Assembly: GCA_030549175.1 (NCBI GenBank)
Contig: JAUKUA010000004.1
Location: forward strand, 4,154,001 to 4,218,000
Source: Lasiosphaeris hirsuta
Lineage: Eukaryota > Ascomycota > Sordariomycetes > Sordariales > Lasiosphaeriaceae
Length of the DNA: 64,000 bases
Direction: 5' to 3'
Part shown: piece after piece, positions 12,651 through 23,274 of the stretch
How the letters are laid out: the number at the start of each line of letters is the position of its first letter
Numbering within the stretch: position 1 is the first letter of the stretch
Translations under genes and position numbers: made by a program
The notes under the pieces: model-generated
Told to the model about the DNA's origin: nothing
Databases searched by the model: none
Seen by the model: the letters and a program-made list of their open reading frames with translations, nothing else

Positions 12651-13369
12651 ATGGCTGTTGGCATCGTGCGGACCATGGCTGCGGCCACCCCATTGGCCTT
12701 CGGGTACAAGGCCTGCATCGACACCAATCGGTTCGAAGGTCTCGTGCTGGCGCTGAAGGAGGCGCTTGGTCCGTCGTCGGGCCTCACATCTGATGATGTC
12801 GACGTCGAACACTTGACCCGGCTCATGCAAGACTATGATAGCCAAGAGAGAAAGTGGATGGAGTTTGCCCTAGGCGACGAGAGCCGGGGGTACACAAGGA
12901 ACCTAGTCGACGAAGGAAACGGGAAGAGCAACCTCGTAAGTACCAAATGAAATAAGAGTGACCCTCAAGTGCCCGGCCCCCCCCCCTGACTGAAAGAAAA
13001 CAGCTCGTCCTCGTCTGGTCGCCCGGCAAGGGCAGCCCGATCCACGACCACGGCAACGCCCACTGCCTGATGAAAATCCTGCGCGGCAACCTCACTGAGA
13101 CGCGGTATTCCTTTCCCGAGGGGGAGGAGGAGCGGCCGATGCGCGTGATATCCGAGAAGGTGTATACCGAGAACGAGGTAGCGTACATGGCCGACGAGCT
13201 CGGCGTCCACCGCGTGTGGAACCGGGGCAGCGACTTCGCTGTCTCGCTCCATCTGTACACGCCGCCCAACGTCGCCAAGGGGGGCTGCCACATCTTCAGC
13301 CCGGACACGGGGAAGAAGAGCCATGTCAAGAACTGCGGGTACTACTCGGCGTACGGGAAGAAGTTGTAA
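12651..13369 (+). CDS. CDO1: Cysteine dioxygenase
   Basis: Non-haem iron enzyme of the cupin fold that oxidises L-cysteine to cysteine sulfinate, the entry to taurine and sulfate formation and a control on cysteine level in the cytosol. Two exons (12651-12935, 13004-13369) encode 216 residues. The iron ligands are His109 and His111 in [11 protein letters not shown] and probably His164 in ELGVHRVWN. Cys116 and Tyr180 are placed to form the Cys-Tyr thioether crosslink known from mammalian enzymes (spacing His+7 for Cys is exact). The intron's pyrimidine tract includes a nine-C run and ends in aaaacag. The first ATG of the frame is used; a second Met eight residues on is possible. Fungal dioxygenases of this type can contribute to cysteine tolerance; that is family knowledge. 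Confidence 0.94.
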
Positions 13370-14143
13370 GAGAAAGGGGCAGCCACTAGGCGGCGGAGTG
13401 ATGTGCAATAAGCAGACCGGATGGGTCGAAGGGGAACGGGGGAGGAGATAATGGGCGAGCGTGGGCTTTCCTTTCCTCATGAGATATGAACTGAAATGGC
13501 GCATTCTTAGTTTTGTCAGGTTAGGTCTTTGACCTCCCTGTGTTGGGCAACGACCTGTAACAGAGGCTGGCGGGTGTGGGAGGTGCTGAGGGCACGAGGG
13601 ATATATTTTGGGGATATTTCCGTAGCAGCCCCAAAACAAAATGGTTTGAAATGGGCAATAAACCAAACATGCCCTCCACATGAGGGCACTCTCAACAATG
13701 ACAAGAAATATGTGGGAGAAGGAGAGGAGGGCAATGTCGTCGTCAACTTGAGCCATGCTTTTCTGTGCCATCCTCTTTGGGGCTAGCGCGGATTGCACCA
13801 TATTCCGCCAATTGTGATCCAATCGAGATGAGCTCATCGAGATTGGGGTCCGAGCTCCTTGTGTCATGCTTCGGGTCACATGACCCACTAATACCAAACA
13901 GCACCAGTCAACCAACTGCCCCTTTGTTGGCGGGGTGGCCCTGTCCACTGCCCACCTATTTCCTGGAGATCCAGACAGCCCACTGCCTTTCCTGCAGCCG
14001 CACAACACATTCACACCTTAGGTAGCAATATCACCACATTGCTCCCTATACTCTTCCCTCACATTGACGGTATCACACGTCTCAATATGATCTCGGCGTA
14101 GAACCGTATAGCAGAGCCGCCTTGACGAAGAAAATCTTTCACC
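13370..14143. other. Intergenic downstream of cysteine dioxygenase
   Basis: I see no supported gene. Short overlapping open frames occur on both strands (13516-14025) without any family feature. Confidence 0.5.
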
Positions 14144-14478
14144 ATGGCTCCTTTATACGGCTTCCGATCTCGAGACCCTCTCCTCTCGATCACCAAGGAA
14201 CAATACAAGATGATCGCAAGTACCATCAAGGCGATACTGAAGGGTAAGTCAATTTATTATTTCGTATTTACCCACCTAACCTCCCAGATACCAATCGCAC
14301 GACATCGGCCGCCTCGGCCGATGGAAATTTTAACCTTGCTATACGAAGTCGAAAGAATGTCTCGACTAAAATCAAGACGAATTCAAGCCCTAACCTACAG
14401 ATTCTGGCCGAGAGGCATGTAGAGGCGAAAATCGCCATCACCAGAATGCGGGCCGCCACACGGTCCGCGGCAATTTGA
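14144..14478 (+). CDS. Doubtful small gene, hypothetical protein of 96 residues
   Basis: I do not recognise this. An ATG in good context (caccATGGCT) opens MAPLYGFRSRDPLLSITKEQ and reaches a gtaagt donor after 100 bases. Joining to the acceptor at 14286-14287 gives exons 14144-14243 and 14288-14478 and a 96-residue basic polar protein without signal peptide or membrane segment. The implied intron is only 44 bases and its ctaac branch site is very close to the acceptor, both marginal for a fungus. It lies in a gene-poor stretch and could be a chance frame or the start of a broken gene. Confidence 0.25.
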
Positions 14479-15179
14479 TCCTTGCCGTTTCTCGCCATGG
14501 GTCTCGCCATCTTGGTGTTGGGAGGCCGGGAGATTGTTGCCACCGCCATTGGCAGTACGTACCCTACTAACTAATAGCTTCTTCCTTCACTAACAGAACC
14601 AGAGCCAAGCAAGGACGACGAACGGCTTCTGTAAGCCCTATGACCCAGCTTCTTATGGATTTGAACTCTAGATAAAATCAGACGGTAATGCAGCCGTTGT
14701 CAAGATGGCTCGCTTTTGTGAACTTGAGGCTTCGCTAGCGAATGTAAATCAAAGTGAGCCTCTCTGGACTAAGTAGGTACCTACGATGTCGCCTTAATAA
14801 GGTACCTACTAAATCCAAGCAGGATGAGCAACTAATCAAGCCCAACTCCCCAGCCGAATCGCTATCTCGACAACAAGCCAAGCTGGCACCATCCCACTAA
14901 ACAAGGTCAATCTTGCAGTACCATAAACGGCGTGTCGAAAAGGCTAGGCCTTACCCAAAACCAAGTCGGAATTGAATTCAAAGTCACCACGCCCATCATC
15001 AAAACTGAGCACCTGGGAGAGACTGCCAGCCAACAACCATGTAGCTTTACGAGACAGCCAGGGACGGGAAAGACCACTCGGGGATTACGCATGCTCAATC
15101 TCACATCGCCGAACACCTCGTCATCCAAGTTCATCATACCAAATCTATGAAGCAACTGCCGCCCTCCCTCTCTCGATAA
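14479..15179. other. Gene-poor stretch before the HET pseudogene
   Basis: No open frame of interest. Several copies of a gtacctac-like string appear near 14775-14815. This may be old repeat or degraded sequence, but I cannot name an element. Confidence 0.4.
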
Positions 15180-16690
15180 CTACTGCAAAGTGAGATACTG
15201 AGCCGCCTTGACCAAGTTTGCCCCAGATATTATTCGTGCTCGTTTCTCAGTGCGATACGGGTATTCCATCCTGTGAAAGCAGCCTATCCGTTGATACTCT
15301 CCCCGGACTCTCATTGTCGGCGTGAGAATCAAGCTATTCGGAGGGGCATTTGGTCGAATGCAGAGGAGATAAGCGGATAGGCCTGTGTAGCGAACCGTTG
15401 ATCCGTTTTCGTCCAAGTTGCAGTCAAACTCAGCAACAATCCCACTGAGGCGAGGGCCATCGCCGACTCGAACATTGAAGGATCCAACCTCGGCCTTCCA
15501 TGTATATGGTCCCAAGGAAGAAAAGATCGCGTTGGAGACGCAGACTAGCATGGCCAAGCTGCCCAAAGTTATCCAGCACCGCTCAATCAATGTGCTGGAC
15601 GCTGACAAGGAACGGGTTGTCTGGCCCCGAGGATTCGAATTCGTGATCTTTCAACCTGACCTCTCCATTTAAAGAAACCCAGGACTACGAGGGGGCCAGG
15701 GGCGGCTTGATTCCCGGGGGTCGCTTGAATGGGAATCCTTTCCACGCGAACCAACGTAACTGGCCTTCCAGCCCCCTCCGCCACGCCACAGACCTGCCAC
15801 ATAGTCTCCCCGGCTCTGCTGGTGGACGAGTCTCGCCAGCCCCCCAATGGCGATGTGCCGGCCGGTGGGCTCGGTTAGCTTGCAGGCGGTGTACATGTTG
15901 ACGATGCGCGGCCAGTGGCCCAGCGTCAGACCCTTGCGCAGCAGGCTGAACGAGTCCGAGTGGGTTCGGTTCCTGGCGTTGTGCAGCAACAGGTCGTGGG
16001 ACAGATAGCCCCCGGGGACGAGCTCGCACGCCGGGCCCTCATCGCACTCCCAAAAGACCTGGCCCTCGGTGAAGTGCAGCGTCCGGCGCGACAGGCACGA
16101 TCCAGGCCCGTGTTTTGAGCGTGTTTGGCATTTCCACGACCGCGGACGCGTCTAGAAACAGCCGAGGCTGGCGTCTCTGGCTACTGTGGCTGCGATATTC
16201 AGAGCGGCGCCCTGGTAGACCTCGGTCATCATGCCCGACTCGGCGCGCCAGTTTTCAGCGCTGTCCTGAATGATGCAGAGGGAGTCGATCCACAGGTGGT
16301 CAAGTCCTAAATATCGCGTGACACGAATCGCGTCTTTGAACGTTTTGGGGAGAGCCTCCGGCGGGATGCGCACACGAAAGCTCGCCAATGCGGCTGAGGT
16401 GAGCATGTGAGGGTTCCCCAGCTATGGCTGAGTGTTGCGTATCTCAAATCATTGTGCAGTTCCCCTGCCGTGCTTATCCTGGGGTTGCCTCCGCTGCGGC
16501 TTATCAACCGGGTTGGGACGACTTGTCTGGAGTTTGACTTGCAGGTCTCGTGGGAGGAGCAGCACTGATGGAACCACGACTTGCACAGCGGCAGCGCACC
16601 CTCGGTGCTGGGGGCGCTGTTGGGAGAATCATAGTCGGTGGCTACTCGGAGGGAAACAAAACATTAGCTGACCAGAGCTCGAAGTCGGGG
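15180..16690 (-). pseudogene. Decayed HET-domain (heterokaryon incompatibility) gene
   Basis: Minus-strand remains of a HET-domain protein, the family that triggers cell death on non-self fusion in fungi. In order from 16690 down: PLCKSWFHQCCSSHETC, then the HET signature RYATLSHSWG (Ser in place of the usual Cys) at about 16460-16420. A frame change near 16405 leads into FKDAIRVTRYLGLDHLWIDSLCIIQD and YQGAALNIAATVARD (16406-16152). A further frame holds GHWPRIVNMYTACKLTEP and GLARLVHQQSRGDYVAGLW (to about 15760), then another shift to GQLRWFAWKG and APS-stop-SW, where families usually read APSWSW. The C-terminal region runs from about 15608 to a stop at 15180-15182. At least three frame changes and one in-frame TAG break it. 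A 47-codon frame at 16850-16707 (MRYHLSNEERRARED...) lies just upstream and could be a former first exon. Confidence 0.82.
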
Positions 16691-17567
16691 CTTGGAGGGG
16701 TCTCCTTTACCACGTTGGCTGGGCTTCTTTGGTATCGTCGTAGTCCTTTGCCAGTTTGTCAATATGCTCAGCCGCTGTCTTCCCCTCTTTGAGGCGCCCA
16801 GTGATGTCCTCACGAGCGCGCCGCTCTTCGTTGGACAGGTGATATCTCATGAACGTGCTATTTACTCCGAGGGCAATCTGCGAGCAGAGACCGTAGCCAT
16901 TGGAAGCCGATGACTTCAGCTCTGGCTATGTGTGGTGTACTAAGCGTGTGTCCCCGTGTTCTCGCCCGAGGAGTACCGGTCCACAGCTACCTGGCACTTG
17001 GTACAGAAGTCTCAGCGTGGGGCGGCGTTGCGGCATGTTCCCGAAACGGGTGTGATTGACGCTAAGTACAAATATCGACAAAATACATTTATTATTTACA
17101 AAATGCGTTGAGCGTTGATACCCGCTAGTTTAGATACCTTGCCTGACTTGCCCTAGGTATGCATGTGACCTGTGATTGATGACGGCTTATGAATACTTCT
17201 AGAAAAGACTTGGGAGTGAGGCTAATCAGATAGGTCATGTTGCCACCCCAGTAGGGCAGCGTTGTTGGCCATGACTGACAGCACTATCAGCCTCACGCGC
17301 GAGCCCCGAGAATGCACGTCAGACTATACCGCTAACTTAATAAGCATTGCCTAGTGCTTGAAGAAATGTCGACAAGGCATCCTTGTTGGTGTTGTTGAGC
17401 CCATTACTGGCCGAAACCGTTTCAACAACTTGTCAATGCGAATTGCGTGCTGCACCCATATTAGATATCAGTATCAACAGTTTCATACCGTATTGCTGTG
17501 GTACGCATAGTCAAGTCAATATCCGCGAATAAGTGGACTCGGATATGATATGAAGGCCTGATCGCGA

Positions 17568-17588
17568 TTTTTTTTTATTAAAAAAAAA
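17568..17588. repeat. A/T inverted repeat (T9-ATT-A9)
   Basis: Nine T, then att, then nine A form a near-perfect palindrome inside the gene-poor region. It could form a small hairpin or mark an old insertion junction; nothing else supports a function. Confidence 0.6.
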
Positions 17589-19417
17589 TAGCAATCCTGT
17601 GGCGTAGGTATGCAGTTCGCAATGAGATGTCATCGCCACTTCGCTCTCAGTCCAGGTCAGTTGCGAGTGTCACTTGATATCAGGATACTGCACTTCCAAA
17701 CTCCTTATCGCCCCTCGGTAGCATGTGAGATTAGGGTGAGCGAGACTCGGATCGATATCTGGACCTAGGATGGAACCCTGGCGGGAACAAGTGGTGTTTG
17801 TTGGGCAGCCCCCCACCGTGACCGCCAGACGGGAGCACCGACCTCTGCTCATCATGCTCGGCCAAGTCCCCAATGGCTTCAACGCCTTCAGATCTGCGCC
17901 GGGAGAAACGGTAGAATTTGTAGAAGGGCGGGACATGCTTCGATTGAGCCCGCGTGTCGAGAGCCGGACGCAGAACTGCCCGAGGGGGTATTGTCTGGTT
18001 GAGATGGCCCGTGGCTCATGGATCAGTGATGAAAGATCGGTGGTTCGGCTTGAGCCGTGAGTGAGGTCGCACTGCAGGACCTGGGACAGGTCGGAGTGGT
18101 GACGGTGATGGCGGCGGCATGCTAACCTGTGCGCCACGGACTTTCCTGAGGAATAGGCGATGCAGGGGAAAAAGACCGCTAAGATTTAGCGGCCCATCGG
18201 GTCGGCGGGGCTGTTGGGGTGAAACACGGGCAGGGCCCCTCTCATCTGCCAACCTCCTCTCCCGAAAAGGCGAGTCCCTGAAAAGATTCATTGGCCGCCA
18301 TCGGGACAAGCGAACAGAAAGCATCTGTCTGTCCGGTGGGATTTGAAACAACCACTACGGAGGGATGGCGCATCGTGCTCGCCCGAGCTGGCTTGGGCGC
18401 CCCACCTAGATCCGTATTGTATAGCCTGCTCGTCTGATGTCTCTTGTTGATGCGGTGTGAGCACTGAGCACGGCTTGGGCAGGTTGACCCGAAGCCACAG
18501 GTGATATTGTCGTCGCTCCTGCTGAGACGCGGCGCAGGCCCACCCATTCAATAGATCGCATAAGCGGCTGAACGGTGACGATGGTGGTGATCTGCGGGCA
18601 TCGACAATGGCTGTTCGGGCTCCGTCTCTGGTATATGACTTTGGGGGACCCGCCGATACTGAAGAAGACGTCTGGTCCCTATGGGCTATGCTGTCTGGTC
18701 GTCTGTTGGCCGTCGCCCTTTTGCAATTCTTTGCAACTTGAACTCTGCTTGCTGGTGCCAACCGAGACCTCACGACTAGACAAGTTCGCACCTGCACCTA
18801 CCGGGCGAGGCTAACAAGAACCTACCTAAGTCTGGGCGCGGCTGTTTCATCTATCAGCAAGCAACAACCAGCCAACAAATCAGCGGCTTACAACGGTCAG
18901 CCGTGACGCGTGACGCCCCCAGCCCAGCACACCGGAGGCCAGTCGAGGCCAGTGGACACGGCCGGCCCCCGAGTGCGCCTTCCCGTGCTGCTGAGAGGGT
19001 TGGCTACCGATGGCTGGCAAGCAATCACCACTGCAATCCATGACCTCCAAACGATCTCGCTGTTGACGGCCTGCTGAGATCTGGCCGCGGCCAATAGGGC
19101 CCGTCGCCTAAATTGCTCAACTGCTCTGGCCAAAGTCAACAAACAAACGGCATTCAACCCGGATATTTTAGTCCAAGTCCTTATTAAAACTGCCTGCTCT
19201 CCCGTCTTCTGGACCCCTCCCTACCTTTGACGACCTCGCGCATCGCCCTCCTGACAACATCTGGCAACAAAGAGCCTCACAGCCATCGCAGCCCCTCGAA
19301 ATTCAGGATTCCATTGTCCGAGCGAGGGCGTCCCACCTTGCAGACCCTAGTACAGGTGCAGCGGGCTCATGCGCCTTGGTCTTTATCAAACCACAGCGGT
19401 GACGATCTGACGAGACA

Positions 19418-19435
19418 CCCCCCCCCCCCCCCCCC
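19418..19435. repeat. Homopolymer of 18 C
   Basis: An uninterrupted run of 18 C lies 100 bases upstream of the start codon of the next gene. Length may vary between isolates or be misread by the sequencer. Confidence 0.85.
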
Positions 19436-19534
19436 ACTTACACCAACCTCTGCCGGCAGCCCAGGCCAGGACACTGGGAGTGGGAAAAGGGGGACGAGGA
19501 CACGAGGGCACTTGTCAGTTCATAAAGAGAAGCC

Positions 19535-22087
19535 ATGCACACCATGTGGGACAGGCTCAAACCTGCCCATCAAAAGGACGGCGACGACGACAGGATGCAC
19601 GCAGGCCCAAGCTACGGTGGCGGGAGCAGCCTGCCCAGCAGAGGAGGCCAAGGAACCTACACTTACGAGATCAAGGGCGGCCCCCCAACACGGCCGCCCC
19701 GCGAGTTTTTGGAGTCGCAATAGTGAGTGTGGTTACTGCGAGTTGCTGCTTAGTCCCCCCCCAAATCCCAACTTTCTTCTTTGTTGGAATTGGAAGGAGG
19801 GCTGTGCCCCTGTTTGCCTTACACCAACCATGCAGCCCCGGGTCACCCCTCATTATTACTTGTTCCTGCGTCAGACTAGGGACATACCTTACATTGCCGG
19901 ACCTGAAATATTTCTGTCCTGGCCCGAATTCTGAGCGCGACAACTAACCCGCCCGCCTCCACTTATAGCGAAGCCGCCCCCGCCGTGCAACCCCCTCCGC
20001 GAAACCCAAACCGCCTGAAGCTGCGCACTTCGAATTTTCGGCCGTCGCCATCGCTCTATTCGCCCTACTCGCCCGAGTCTCCTGATCACGCTGCAAATCT
20101 GGCTTCCAAGCATGTGCACCGGCACGCCGCCGGTGAGATATCTCCGCCGAGCTCTCCGGAGCCAGATCGTGCCGCGGCGGCCCAATACGATGCGGGTGAT
20201 GTTTCCCCCATCGATGAGGACCTCGGCATGTCTCACCTAGCAATCGGCTCCCGTGCGCCAAGGGGCGACCGAGTCGCGTCCCACGAGAGACCACCGTCCG
20301 CCCAGAACCAGAACCAGAACCGGGCCGGTACTAACATCCCCATGATGCGCCGGGCCCGGCGGAAACAGTCGGATGCCGCGCTCCGCGAAGCCCAAGCCAG
20401 GGATCGCCCACCTGTAAACCAGCAACAACCCCAGAACGCTGCACAAGATGGCCCAAGATGGGACCCGCTCACTGGTGAGCGCACAAGCGACTCGCGCGGA
20501 CAGCCCTCCCAGGTGAAGCCTGCCGAGTTCGTCCAGGGGCTGGGTATCACCTCCACGCCCCCACAGAAGAGCCCAACAGCACCAACAACCTTTGGCGACA
20601 GAGTACGGAGGATAGCGAGAAAGGCTGGAGCTGGAGGCGGCGACGCGGATCCTGCGGCCGGGGCCTTTACGTCATCCCGTCCCGGCTGGCGTGGCGCCAG
20701 CGGCCGCACTGCTATTGTCGACCCCGTCCGTGACAATCCGCAGGTAGCACCTTTGAGAATTCCCGAAAAGGTAGCCCCGTTGAGGATTCCCGACAAGAGC
20801 AGTCGGAGGGTCATATCGCCAACGGCTGTATCCGCGCCCGAGCCAAGTCTCGTTGGAAGTCTGTTGAATCGGGGGCAAACCCCCCCTGTCAGTCCGCCTC
20901 CATCTGAAACTCTCGCTGGGCCCGGACCCCGAGAAACCGTGAGGAAAGTCGTGCCTTCGTCGCAGCTCTCCCCGTCTGCGGCAAACCCGCAATTCCAAGA
21001 TGCCCCGAGCTATCCAAGCTCGCCGTTGTCTCCAGCGTCCCCAGCGTCGCCGGCGGGAAATACGCCAGCAGCAGCCGTCGCCGCTCTGCGGCTATTCCGC
21101 AGTGCTCTTGCCGATATCAATGCCAATGCGCCAAGCAGCCCTACCTCGCCTGCTAGCCCGCTGGAGAAGCTGAGCACGATCCGGAGGAAACCGCCCGCGA
21201 GTCATCAGCAGCAGCATGAGTCTGTTTCATCAGTCTACTCCCAGCAGCCGGACATGCCACCACCTCCACCTGCTCACAATCCCAACGCAAATATTGTCAC
21301 ATCAAACGACCCATGGGTACAGCCCCCTTCGCGCTTCAGCGTCACGACCTACGCAACAAGTGCCGACGGCACGCCGAGGGATTCCTTGGATGACTTTGCC
21401 CACAACCGACCCCCTGTGCCGAGCCTCCCCCAGGAATTGCGAGTGAGCCCTAGTGTCAACCAGCAAGAATCTGTCATGGACCGTAGACGACCAAAGCTCG
21501 GCGGTGCTTACGACGACAAAGTCAGCCCCTCCAACAGCCCAGTCGTCATCTCCATCAAGGACCAGTTCATGTCGTCTCCCTATAGCAACATGAGCAATAG
21601 CGTGTCGCAAGCGGCCCGCGACCGACGAACAGCCGCAACCGGCGGCGTGTCCACCACCTCAGCCCCTAACCCGGCCATGGCACGGGCACGCGCAGCAGAA
21701 CGCCCAATCTCGAGCGCATCGACAGCCAGCAACAACATGAAGATGCTGCCGCCGGTGCCACCCGAGACACTGGCAGACGAGGCTAGTGACCGTGTCGGAC
21801 TGCTCAATGCGCAGCTGCAAGCGCTGGCGAACCGTCGCATCAACATCAACCGCAGCATCAAACAGATGACGGAGTTGATGCCGACCGACAACCTGATGGA
21901 CAGCCTCGACGTGATCCGTAAGCGCGAAGGTGAGAAACGCAAGGTTGAGGCGCTAAAGGGCGAGCTGAGCGAGGTCCAGCGCGAGGAGTATGAGCTAGGG
22001 CTGAAGCTGCACCGCGCGTATAAGAGGTTGGATCGCGATGATAATTGGGAGCCGACGTCGCTGTGGGTGAGGAGGGTGACTGGATAG
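19535..22087 (+). CDS. Large disordered protein with C-terminal helical domain, unknown function
   Basis: I do not recognise a named family. Two exons (19535-19722, 19969-22087) give 768 residues; the gtgagt donor and cttatag acceptor join LESQ-Y-EAAPAVQ in frame, and an in-frame stop precedes the ATG. Most of the chain is Pro/Ser/Ala-rich and probably disordered, with many SP and TP sites and a motif WDPLTGERTSDSRGQPSQVKP near residues 215-235. The last 110 residues differ: they look like an alpha-helical hairpin (DRVGLLNAQLQALANRRINI, then a Lys/Glu-rich coiled coil) ending in the hydrophobic segment NWEPTSLWVRRVTG, which suggests a conserved interaction domain. No signal peptide or membrane span. 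A cytosolic scaffold or signalling role is a guess from composition. Confidence 0.75.
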
Positions 22088-23274
22088 TCGGGGGTTCTCC
22101 GAGTCTTTGGACGAGGTTTCATGTGTTTTTCTGTCGGGTGGCTTGAGCGATGGAGTCTATTGGATTTAGATCGGCGGACTGATGTGGAGCGTCACATTTT
22201 GCAGACCGAGAGGCGCCCTTTTGTATACCCTATGTTGGTATTTCTGTTCATCACCCTTGTCAAGAGCTGGATTTCCCAAGAGTTCTGTATGATGTTTGTC
22301 TATGGAAGGTTGGCATATATTATGTATATGGATGGCGGCCTGCCGGCTTGGGGCCAGTCTGCCTCGCCCAGGTACTATACAGCCCTAATGTGATAAGATA
22401 TCCTCTGGGACATTTTCATGTTCTATTATGGCGCGCTGTTCCGCTCTCTTCCAAGCTGAAAGGTGCGAATCTGGTGGAGAAAAGGAAACTGATATGGAAA
22501 AAGCAAACAGAAGGACCATATCAGTGCAACTGTGTACCGCCAAAAGGGTATCTACCTATTTTGGAAACGCTGCACTCGGCGTTTTGAAAAGAGACTAGTG
22601 TGTTCAGGATTCGTTGGGCCATGCGCACAACTGGCGGCGGCGGCTCTGCTGGCACATCACAACAATAAATAGCTTACAGAAAGTCTTGGCGTGGAAGCCA
22701 GACTGGATTGAATTCTATTCTGGAAGCATAGGCCCTATCACCTAAGAAGAGATCTAAACCTTTCCTCGGGGCTTCTATTGGACCTGACGAGCAGCTATTG
22801 CCATGAGCAAGACGGTTTTGCATTATTAACAAGCATATTAGTTTCGGTAACCTGTGGACGGATGAGAGTCACGCCAAACTCTCATCCTGGGGGATATACC
22901 AAAAGTGGAGACCCCTCCCCCAATTGGTTCCAGCCATTGTCCATATGAAAAGAATATGGGCGGATCGAAGTTGGATGTACAGCAGACTCCTCCGATTTCT
23001 CAAGATTCGCGAAAAACCAAAAACGCCACCCCCTGCAAGTACGGGCCGAATGTAGCCTTGGGTATCCGTAAAAGAAAATCTAAAAAAAATCCAGGCGACC
23101 ATCCATGGTGAGCTGCCTACCGCTCCTGCACGGTCGGAACTAAACAGCTCGTTCCTCCTTCGGCAACCAGAGCCCATACAATACAGAACAAGCTAATCAA
23201 GACTTTTTTCGGCGTGGCAGAAAGACGGCTAGCTGAGACCTCAGACGTGGAGGCGCAGGGCCGGGGGCAACCTC
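22088..23274. other. Intergenic between convergent genes
   Basis: About 1.2 kb between two convergent stops. I see no coding signal. It should hold both 3' UTRs. Confidence 0.55.

Larger units (their letters stand above)
16691..19534. other. Long gene-poor region
   Basis: About 2.8 kb without a supported gene, apart from the 47-codon frame at 16850-16707. It contains an A/T inverted repeat at 17568-17588 and an 18-C run at 19418-19435. Open frames at 17670-18137 and 18288-18797 on the minus strand have no start in good context and no family resemblance. The last few hundred bases are probably promoter and leader of the next gene. Confidence 0.5.

Noticed and set aside
15180..15608. 142-codon minus-strand frame as a separate gene
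   Set aside because: Its sequence reads as the C-terminal part of the adjacent HET protein, so it was merged into the pseudogene.
15630..15650. attcgaattcg string resembling a tRNA T arm
   Set aside because: No cloverleaf can be folded; the bases lie inside the HET relic.
17670..18137. 155-codon minus-strand frame
   Set aside because: No family resemblance, no supporting splice signals, and the opposite strand is also partly open.
19227..19934. 235-codon plus-strand frame upstream of the 768-residue protein
   Set aside because: It lacks a convincing start, and the spliced gene uses another frame with good junctions; this is leader plus intron.
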